Shown in pieces: positions 58,601-64,000 of a DNA stretch of 64,000 nt (position 1 is the stretch's first letter; every line of letters starts with the position of its first letter). Source of the stretch: Primula veris (taxonomy: Eukaryota > Streptophyta > Magnoliopsida > Ericales > Primulaceae); the NCBI GenBank assembly GCA_963682055.1, contig OY821749.1, forward strand, positions 26,853,631 to 26,917,630. The letters run 5' to 3'. The notes beneath the pieces were generated by a model. It was not told the origin of the DNA and searched no databases. It was given only the letters and a program-made list of their open reading frames with translations. A program made the translations under genes and the position numbers.

Positions 58601-61600
58601 AGCTCAGGCTCATCTGGCTGAGGGAGGACGAGATGATGACCACTTTACTGCTGTGGTCTCTGAGGTCAATCTCGTGGGGAGCAACCCCAAAGAGTGGTGG
58701 CTGGATACCGGTGCCACAAGCCACATCTGCTCAACAAGGTGGATGTTTAAGACCTACGAAGCAGTAGAGGGAGAAAGCTGCTTCATGGGAAATTCTGCTA
58801 CTTCCAAGGTGGAAGGAAAAGGAATGGTGGTAATGAAGATGACCTCTGGAAAAGAGCTGAGGTTGACAAATGTGCTTCATGTTCCGGATATCCGTAAGAA
58901 TCTGGTATCAGGATCGGTGATGGTGAAGAACGGGTTCAAACTAGTTTTAGAATCCGATAAAATTGTAATCACCAAAAATGGTGTCTATGTAGGCCGTGGC
59001 TATATGACCAACGGCATGTTTAAGTTAAACGTATGGACACCTGCTCCCAATAAAGGTGCTAAAGCTGAGGCTAGCACTAGTAATGTAATGACTGTTGCCC
59101 AAGAGGCCAATAAAAATTCTGAGTTTAATTATTTATTTGAGTCATTTCATTTGTGGCATGGTAGATTAGGTCACGTGAATTATATTTCTTTAAAGAAATT
59201 AATATCACTAAAACTAATACCAAATTTCGTTTTTGATAAGCAACACAAATGTGAGATTTGTGTAGAGGCAAAATTAACGAAATCATCGTTTCAACATGTT
59301 GAACGAGAAAGTGAACCTCTCGGTCTAATACACACGGATGTATGCGACTTAAAGTTTATACAAACGCGAGGAGGGAAAAAGTACTTTATCACCTTTATAG
59401 ATGATTGTACTAGATACTGTTACGTTTACTTAATGAAAAGTAAAGACGAAGCAGTAGAGAAATTCGCTCTTTATAAGACCGAAGTGGAAAATCAACTCAA
59501 TAAGAAAATTAAAACATTGAGAAGTGATAGAGGCGGTGAATATGAATCACCGTTTGAACAGATATGCGCTGAAAGCGGCATTATACATCAAACCACAGCC
59601 CCATACACTCCCGAGCAAAATGGGGTTGCTGAGCGTAAAAATAGAACGCTAAAGGAAATGATGAATGCTATGCTAATCAGTTCTGGTTTACCCCAGAACA
59701 TGTGGGGGGAAGCGATACTTTCCGCTAACTATGTTTTAAACAAGTTACCACATAAGAAGCGAGAAAAGACTCCATATGAATTATGGAAAGGTCATCAACC
59801 TAGTTATAAGAACCTGCGGGTTTGGGGTTGTCTCGCAAAGGTCCTAGTTCCCACTCCTAAGAGGATGAGAATTGGTCCTAAGACGGTGGACTGTGTGTTC
59901 ATCGGATATGCACAGAATAGTAGTGCATATCGGTTTCTCGTGCACAAGTCGGACAATCCCGATGTACACGTAGATACGTATATGGAAAGCCGAGAGGCCT
60001 CTTTCTTTGAAGATATCTTTCCCCGGAAATTACCTACATCTGTACCAACTGAAGAGTTGAACAGTGAAGGAAATGTGGGGGCAAGTGAACCGACAGAGGA
60101 AGAGGAAGAGAAAGAGCCTCGGCGCAGCAAAAGGGCAAGGAAGGAAACTTCCTTTGGACCTGATTTCCTAACCTTCATGATTGAAGGCGAACCGGTGACA
60201 TATAAACAAGCTATGTCAACACCGGATTCCCAATATTGGGAAGAAGCTATTCAAAATGAAATTGAATCAATCATGCAAAACCACACTTGGGAACTAGTGG
60301 ATCTTCCGAAAGGATGTAAGCCCCTAGGTCACAAGTGGGTCTTCAAGAGGAAGTTAAAGGTTGACGGCACGATTGAGAAATACAAGGCGAGACTTGTAGT
60401 GAAAGGCTTCAGGCAAACGGAAGGTGTCGATTATTTTGACACTTATGCTCCTGTCTCCAGGAAAACGTCTATCCGAATCGTCATTGCTCTCGCAGCTTTG
60501 TTTGATATGAAAATACATCAAATGGATGTAAAGACGGCGTTTCTGAATGGAGAACTGGAAGAAGAAATTTACATGGAACAACCGGAAGGGTTTGTAGTTC
60601 CTGGTAAAGAGCACCAAGTGTGCAAACTTGTAAAGTCTCTATATGGACTCAAACAAGCGCCAAAGCAATGGCATGAGAAGTTTGATAGAATTATGCTATC
60701 AAACGGTTTTCGCATTAATGAGTGCGATAAATGTGTCTACTCTAAAGGAAGTGGAAGAGACTGTGTTGTAGTCTGTCTCTATGTGGATGACATGATCATA
60801 ATTGGGAGTAATGATAGAATCAGCTCCACAAAGAAAATGTTATCACAACACTTCGATATGAAGGATCTGGGTATAGCTGATGTAATTCTTGGTATGAAGA
60901 TTACCAAAACATCAGAAGGGTATGCCTTGTCCCAAAGTCACTATGTTAAACAAGTTTTAGACAAGTTTGACAAGGACAGTAAAGCTATGTCAAGAACCCC
61001 AATTGAGTTCAACTGTAACCTAAAAAAGAATTTCGGTAAAAGTGTGAATCAATTAGAGTTCTCTCGAGTCATAGGCAGTCTCATGTATATAATGAATTGC
61101 ACCAGACCAGACATAGCAAACTCAGTGAGTAGACTGAGCAGATACACCAGTAATCCAAATGAGGAACACTGGAAGGCCATAATGAAACTTCTCAGGTATA
61201 TGAGGTTTTCAGCCGATTACGGGCTGCACTATACCAGATATCCAGCGGTACTGGAAGGGTATTCAGATGCCAACTGGATATCAGACTCCAATAGCACAAG
61301 ATCCACGAGTGGATATGTGTTTATAATGGGAGGAGCTGCTGTGTCTTGGAGATCCTCCAAACAGACATGTATTGCAAGGTCAACTATGGAATCTGAATTC
61401 ATAGCGTTAGACTTAGCAACCGAAGAGGCAGACTGGCTGAGAAGTCTATTGGAAGGAATTCCAATGTGGCCGAAACCTGTTCCCGCAATAAGCATGCATT
61501 GCGATAGTCAATCAGCAATTGCACGGGCTCAGGATCATATGTATAATGGAAAGTCTCGACATATACGTCGAAGACATAAATCCGTAAGGGAATTGTTATC

Positions 61601-64000
61601 CAACGGTGTGGTATCCTTAGATTTTGTGAGATCAAAGGAAAACATAGCGGATCCATTAACAAAAGGCTTGACTCAAGTAGGAGTCGAGACGTCATCGAAC
61701 GGAATGGGATTAAAGCCCATTAAATTGGTGGCCCCAACATAGGCAACCCAACCTAAACGGAATATTTCTTGATAGGTTCAAAGGGAAACTGAACTGTGAG
61801 GGCAACCGAACAAAGCACTCGGGAACCTGGGGTTCCCAGCCCATTTCCGCGATGACAGAGTGATAGACCTGTACCATTGTAAGGGTGAGCTTGAGGCTCT
61901 TAATGATCCAAGTAACTCGACGGTCGAGTAAAGTGAGTCAGGACACTTTCGACTTGGAACACCTATAACGAGTGTGTAAGGCCGGTACCATGTGATGAGC
62001 TTGGGCTAATTCACTAGAGCACTCAGTTGAAGTTGCCAAGGCAGTCCAGGGCAAATATGGACAACAACTAAAGGGCCTAGTACGTGGGTAGAAAGGGCAC
62101 TGTGTGGGTGCCATTCTGGGATACACAAAGCTTGATGGTTCAAAGCTTTACAGCTACCTAATAGCAGTATTCTGGGTGGTATTCCGCTACGGCAGGTTCA
62201 AGGCGCGCGCTACCTGACCTTAGGCAGTGAACTTTTGTGGTTCTCTTGATTTGCATTTAGGACATGGGCTTTCGAGCCAATTGCATTCATGTGGGGGATT
62301 GTTGGAAAAATGTAGGAAAACATGTATTTTATACATGGTTGTTCCAAGTGGTCAGAGACCATCTTTGAGTCAATTTTCAATGCGACTCCTCAATTTTTCT
62401 GAGGCCATACTCAATGCGGTTGAGTAGCTCGTGCGACTAGCTTCGCAACGGTATATCGCATGACCTATTCGGAGGAAAGGTGTGAATGATAATTGGACTC
62501 GAAGGTTGGTACTCGAAAGAGGCAATAAAGCCAATGCTGGAAAATGAGAAAAGAAATGGGATTTAACCCATGAGGGTTATCCCACATTGGAAAATCATGA
62601 GTGATTTTTACAATATATATACTAAGGTATCCCATGTGGATATAAAGTAGTGTGTCCACATACACATGTGTGTATTGTGTACCACACATGGGCTTGCTCG
62701 ACGGACGGGCTTGCTCGTTGGGTTTTTAACTCATCGGGAAAAAGTGCGCCTGTTCGGAAAAAAGTGCGCCTGTTCGGGAAAAGTGCTCCTGTTCGGGAAA
62801 AGCGTGCCTGTTCGGAAAAGTGCGCCTGTTCGGGAAAAGCTTCCAGCAAAGCTGTAACTGTTGCAATAAATATGATTTCATTGCAAAGTTAATACTGCAG
62901 TTTCGAATTTCGAAAACTGACAGTAGTAAATGACCAATTAATTCTGCGGTTTCAGAATTCCTCTATAAAGAGGCAGCCATCCCCTCACATTCTAATATAC
63001 ATGAAATCAGTATCTTCTCTCTAACATTCAAAAGCAGCATATATTTTTTTATTCATAGCACTTAGAAACCAGAGAGAACCACCCACTAAAAGCTCGACTT
63101 AGACTCGTCGCCAGTTTCCGGCGAGTCTTCCGAGAGACGTTGTACCTTGGGATCGAAGCGCCAACGCAACCAGAAACATCAAGGTGGTTGGGCGAATATC
63201 GGTTAAGGGCATACTATTAACAGTAGCCTCGTCCATATTTATTTACATTCTGTCCAGTTTTATTTTTTCGCATTTAAATTCAGTTTTTACATTCTGTCCT
63301 TTCAATTCAGTATTTTAATATTCTGTCCTTAGCTGTAGCTTTTATATTCTGTTTGTACTATTCTGTAATTACTTTAAAGTTCTGTTTTGTTGCTGTAATT
63401 ACATTTCTGTAATTTAATTCTGTAATTAGAACAATTTCAATTCAGTCATGTTATTTCAATTCATATTAGAACAGTCCGGCTGTTAAGTTTATACTTTCCA
63501 GTCCGACAGTTTCTTTTAATTGCAAAACAGTACATCAGATTATTAATTGATAATAATCTGATAACGTTTGCTTTAATTACTTTTCAGTACTTACATGTTG
63601 TAATCAGTTTATTGTATTTCATTTGGAAATTAATAAAGATTACACTGGTTTTAATTAATTCTTGTTTAGTCCTTTTATTATTATTAATTGTTATTTCGTA
63701 CACGGAAACCAACAAACTATTTCTAACTTCTTTTGTCCAGAGGAAAGGGAGAAACCAGAGCTGCTGGCAGAATCTCCTGTGAGGAGAAAAAGAATTGCAC
63801 AAGAATCTGGTAGAACGGAACAGCAGGTAGGTTATGTTTCAGAGAAAATTTGTCGCTTCAGTAATTATTTTTCTTTATAATCTGTGTGATTACTATATAT
63901 ATTATGTTATGTTTTTGTGATTTTAGGTAAGCCAACTTGTTGCTCAAATTTTCCAAATGCGTGTACGTATGAAGAATCTGATGGGTGTAATGGAGGGTGG
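43828..64000 (+). CDS. Chloroplast signal recognition particle 54 kDa protein (partial at 3' end)
   Basis: Exons: 43828-43977, 51103-51232, 51858-51925, 52000-52101, 52744-52896, 53101-53178, 53301-53426, 53548-53650, 53791-53891, 54418-54555, 54643-54786, 55089-55164, 63741-63826 and 63927 to the window edge. cpSRP54 is the stromal GTPase that, with cpSRP43 and cpFtsY, targets light-harvesting proteins to thylakoids and acts on plastid ribosomes. Exon 1 encodes a Ser/Thr-rich, acid-poor transit peptide. The N domain precedes the G domain: P-loop [37 protein letters not shown] and [12 protein letters not shown]. The Met-rich M domain begins near GMGDVLSF and reaches [11 protein letters not shown] at the edge. 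All GTPase motifs are intact and no frameshift is seen. Introns 1 and 12 hold copia elements C and D, which make up 69% of this span. Perhaps 60 C-terminal residues lie outside. Confidence 0.96.
43987..44677 (+). repeat. 5' LTR of element C
   Basis: Runs from TGTTGGTG to CTAACA. It contains a GC-rich foldback (GGGGC...GCCCC repeats, 44143-44243), six copies of CAGTTGCTTCCTTTC (44259-44433), a TATA box TATATAA (44450-44456), and the primer-like segment at 44602-44615. A 112-codon minus-strand ORF in the GC-rich part is not considered a gene. Confidence 0.92.
44602..44693 (+). promoter_or_regulatory. Self-complementary primer site of element C
   Basis: AAATACTTTGTTCG inside the LTR (44602-44615) is the perfect reverse complement of CGAACAAAGTATTT (44680-44693), which starts 2 nt after the LTR end, exactly where a primer-binding site belongs. 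The primer segment can instead fold locally: TGTTCG (44610-44615), a 9-nt loop, CGAACA (44625-44630). Both LTRs carry the segment (3' copy 49838-49851). A self-priming role is inferred from this geometry. Confidence 0.7.
44704..45405 (+). CDS. Element C Gag, cut by an in-frame stop
   Basis: The 233-residue frame begins [10 protein letters not shown] and has a copia UBN2-type gag: [20 protein letters not shown] at the start and [15 protein letters not shown] near residue 175. It ends at TGA (45403-45405). The same frame stays open after the stop and encodes the zinc knuckle [14 protein letters not shown], so the stop is a point mutation inside gag rather than its natural end. Confidence 0.85.
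   Translation: MAGGSTVKEMTTNFGKLDKFQGQDFRRWQKKMHFMLTTLKVVHVLSTPIPEFVEDDTVENLRRRSKWENDDYICRGHILNGMSDPLFDIYQNVESAKELWDCLESKYMTEDSSSKKFLVTDFNNYKMVESRSVMEQFNELLRILGQFTQHGLKMDETISVSSIIDKLPPSWKDFKHNLKHGKDELSLIQLGSHLCIEESLRAQEDDKGKGKQIAGPSVNMVEEGGKNDNNKNK
45406..46322 (+). pseudogene. Element C zinc knuckle, protease and integrase N-terminus (broken)
   Basis: After the stop the knuckle and a Ser/Gly/Lys-rich linker lead to AIAWW at about 45684. There a small deletion removes the aspartic protease active site (the DSGA or DTGA motif of related elements) and shifts the frame; downstream protease sequence ([12 protein letters not shown]) continues in the next frame. The pre-integrase [10 protein letters not shown] and CKTCMLTK follow. 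The frame shifts again at an A-run (46293-46299). Confidence 0.82.
46348..47211 (+). pseudogene. Element C integrase core and RT start (frameshifted)
   Basis: Contains integrase motifs TDRGGEYYD and [17 protein letters not shown]. The preceding catalytic Asp lies just upstream, after the A-run frameshift. A linker with [10 protein letters not shown] leads into the RT domain. The frame breaks at a T-run (47189-47195). Confidence 0.82.
47231..48688 (+). pseudogene. Element C RT and RNase H
   Basis: This frame holds most of the RT, with [30 protein letters not shown] and the active site YVDDMLIFG. The RNase H has [13 protein letters not shown] and [11 protein letters not shown], and the end is [13 protein letters not shown]. 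The segment is open throughout and its catalytic residues are intact, but it belongs to a polyprotein already broken upstream. Confidence 0.88.
49249..49913 (+). repeat. 3' LTR of element C
   Basis: Preceded by the polypurine tract AAAATGGGGGGGA (49234-49246). It lacks a 26-bp GC-rich piece present in the 5' copy and otherwise matches it closely. It ends CTAACA and is followed by GTCTC. Confidence 0.92.
52875..52975 (+). repeat. 50-bp tandem duplication spanning an exon 5 splice donor
   Basis: AGCTTTTTATCTTAAGAAAC and the following 30 bases (52875-52924) are repeated at 52925-52975 with one extra T. The unit contains the last 22 bases of exon 5 and the donor AAACAG/GTTGAT, so cpSRP54 has a second, identical donor 51 bp downstream. 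Using it would add 51 coding bases with an in-frame TAG (52924-52926). A CT microsatellite follows. Confidence 0.9.
55639..55670 (+). repeat. (GT)16 microsatellite in cpSRP54 intron 12
   Basis: Sixteen uninterrupted GT dinucleotides lie 48 bp before the element D insertion. Confidence 0.95.
55718..57132 (+). repeat. 5' LTR of element D
   Basis: Runs from TGTTGGAAAA to CCAACA. It has six ~19-bp repeats of the form TTCGGGAAAAGCGCGCCTG (about 56155-56262), CCAAT at 56355-56359, a TATA box TATAAA (56385-56390), and the primer-like segment at 56618-56628. Transcription probably starts near 56415. Confidence 0.92.
56618..57145 (+). promoter_or_regulatory. Self-complementary primer site of element D
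   Basis: TATCGGTTAAG in the LTR (56618-56628) is the perfect reverse complement of CTTAACCGATA (57135-57145), again starting 2 nt after the LTR end; a G-U pair can add one more step. As in C, the 3' part of the segment can fold locally: GTTAA (56623-56627), a 10-nt loop, TTAAC (56638-56642). The 3' LTR keeps the segment (63197-63207). The features spanned are the two arms; the sequence between them is ordinary LTR. Confidence 0.65.
57489..61742 (+). CDS. Element D intact Gag-Pol polyprotein
   Basis: The start is ATG 57489, the first in this frame, giving 1,417 residues. Residues about 40-84 are almost pure Ala with Lys and Glu, an unusual helical extension before the UBN2-type gag ([20 protein letters not shown]). 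The zinc knuckle [14 protein letters not shown], the protease site [10 protein letters not shown] (near 405), the integrase HHCC ([19 protein letters not shown]) and the D-D-E in [19 protein letters not shown] and [13 protein letters not shown] are all present. The RT has [18 protein letters not shown] and YVDDMIIIG (near 1097). The RNase H has SDANWISDS and [11 protein letters not shown]. No stop or frameshift is seen and every catalytic motif is kept, so this copy could be autonomous. The bases before the ATG (TTTGTCGTTTCAG) resemble a splice acceptor; this may be chance. Confidence 0.93.
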   Translation: MTNSSPIELPIGGEHDPVVGGPVHNTGGDANVVANADDAVAAAEAAAAAAMADATAKAEAAAEAAATAKAAAKAAARAKAAAKGKAPMYSAVPTLPTSHLEKPEKFRGDNFKRWQQKMLFYLTTLNLTRFLKETAPVLSEDDLDEQSFSAVEAWRHADYLCKNYILCALDDTLFSVFEPKATAKELWETLENKYKVNNAGTKRFVVTDFHEYRMTDSRGVMEQVEELQLIYHRLEAEGLVINEPFQVALMIEKLPPSWKDFQNYLKHKRKEMRLEGLIEKLNIEVSNRRSVRRVGGAVIPMAKANVVESSNVKRKRFDTGGSAVVAKKFAGTCFVCNRTGHRAADCYDNKGAAKPKPPPRNFKGKGKRKAPAQAHLAEGGRDDDHFTAVVSEVNLVGSNPKEWWLDTGATSHICSTRWMFKTYEAVEGESCFMGNSATSKVEGKGMVVMKMTSGKELRLTNVLHVPDIRKNLVSGSVMVKNGFKLVLESDKIVITKNGVYVGRGYMTNGMFKLNVWTPAPNKGAKAEASTSNVMTVAQEANKNSEFNYLFESFHLWHGRLGHVNYISLKKLISLKLIPNFVFDKQHKCEICVEAKLTKSSFQHVERESEPLGLIHTDVCDLKFIQTRGGKKYFITFIDDCTRYCYVYLMKSKDEAVEKFALYKTEVENQLNKKIKTLRSDRGGEYESPFEQICAESGIIHQTTAPYTPEQNGVAERKNRTLKEMMNAMLISSGLPQNMWGEAILSANYVLNKLPHKKREKTPYELWKGHQPSYKNLRVWGCLAKVLVPTPKRMRIGPKTVDCVFIGYAQNSSAYRFLVHKSDNPDVHVDTYMESREASFFEDIFPRKLPTSVPTEELNSEGNVGASEPTEEEEEKEPRRSKRARKETSFGPDFLTFMIEGEPVTYKQAMSTPDSQYWEEAIQNEIESIMQNHTWELVDLPKGCKPLGHKWVFKRKLKVDGTIEKYKARLVVKGFRQTEGVDYFDTYAPVSRKTSIRIVIALAALFDMKIHQMDVKTAFLNGELEEEIYMEQPEGFVVPGKEHQVCKLVKSLYGLKQAPKQWHEKFDRIMLSNGFRINECDKCVYSKGSGRDCVVVCLYVDDMIIIGSNDRISSTKKMLSQHFDMKDLGIADVILGMKITKTSEGYALSQSHYVKQVLDKFDKDSKAMSRTPIEFNCNLKKNFGKSVNQLEFSRVIGSLMYIMNCTRPDIANSVSRLSRYTSNPNEEHWKAIMKLLRYMRFSADYGLHYTRYPAVLEGYSDANWISDSNSTRSTSGYVFIMGGAAVSWRSSKQTCIARSTMESEFIALDLATEEADWLRSLLEGIPMWPKPVPAISMHCDSQSAIARAQDHMYNGKSRHIRRRHKSVRELLSNGVVSLDFVRSKENIADPLTKGLTQVGVETSSNGMGLKPIKLVAPT
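61743..62299 (+). other. Element D non-coding 3' leader to the LTR
   Basis: About 550 bp between the pol stop and the 3' LTR with no ORF of note. It ends in the polypurine tract. The region probably holds the RNA 3' signals of the element. Confidence 0.6.
62300..63714 (+). repeat. 3' LTR of element D
   Basis: Same length as the 5' LTR although several small differences offset each other. The six-fold GGGAAAAG repeat block (about 62737-62843) has exchanged variants relative to the 5' copy. It is followed by AACTA and, 26 bp after the LTR end, by cpSRP54 exon 13. Confidence 0.92.

Larger units (their letters stand above)
55718..63714 (+). mobile_element. Ty1/copia element D in cpSRP54 intron 12, coding-intact
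   Basis: A 7,997-bp element in gene orientation with two 1,415-bp LTRs (55718-57132 and 62300-63714). The target duplication AACTA is perfect (55713-55717 and 63715-63719). The LTRs differ by several substitutions and small indels, including the CTTGCTCGACGG repeat region and TGTAATC versus TGTTGTAATC, so it looks older than B. Its gag-pol is one open frame. A polypurine tract GTGGGGGA (62291-62298) precedes the 3' LTR. Like C, it lacks the tRNA-iMet primer site, and its proteins resemble those of C. Confidence 0.95.

Overview
The window is nuclear DNA from a flowering plant, almost certainly a eudicot. It is AT-rich, host genes have short exons with GT-AG introns, and there is a SAUR gene, a CRIB-RopGAP, a chloroplast SRP54 with a transit peptide, and four plant Ty1/copia elements. 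The species cannot be fixed from the sequence. No bacterial, organellar, rRNA or CRISPR features are present.

Layout, left to right. 0.9-1.9 kb (minus): an intronless, catalytically dead copy of the AAA+ part of a Lon protease. 7.2-7.6 kb (plus): an intact single-exon SAUR. 8.7 kb: one end of a CACTA transposon. 10.65-11.03 kb: a hAT-type MITE containing tRNA-like promoter boxes. 11.5-14.2 kb (plus): a complete four-exon gene for spliceosomal snRNP G. 17.6-31.9 kb: a copia element (A) split by a younger 9-kb copia element (B). B has 1,253-bp LTRs that look identical and an extra ORF after pol. 32-36 kb: mostly unoccupied DNA with a LINE remnant and a small hAT MITE. 36.8-43.2 kb (plus): a five-exon RopGAP gene with a triplicated promoter segment and a MULE-like insertion in intron 1. 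43.8 kb to the right edge (plus): chloroplast SRP54. Fourteen exons are visible and the 3' end lies outside the window. Copia elements C (intron 1) and D (intron 12) make up about 14 kb of its 20 kb span.

The four copia insertions are bounded by perfect 5-bp target duplications (A TCTCA, B TTTTC, C GTCTC, D AACTA) and cover about 44% of the window. A and B carry the usual tRNA-iMet primer-binding site. C and D do not. Instead, the sequence starting 2 nt after each 5' LTR is a perfect reverse complement of a segment inside the same LTR (14 bp in C, 11 bp in D). The two pairs have unrelated sequences but the same geometry, which suggests self-primed reverse transcription as in Tf1. This is the most interesting signal in the window. 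Second is a palindrome array in the B LTR (pairs 20-21 bp apart, repeated every ~70 bp) that reappears just upstream of B's extra ORF. D has an uninterrupted 1,417-residue gag-pol. A, B and C are broken almost only at homopolymer runs, so their reading-frame status needs checking against raw reads.
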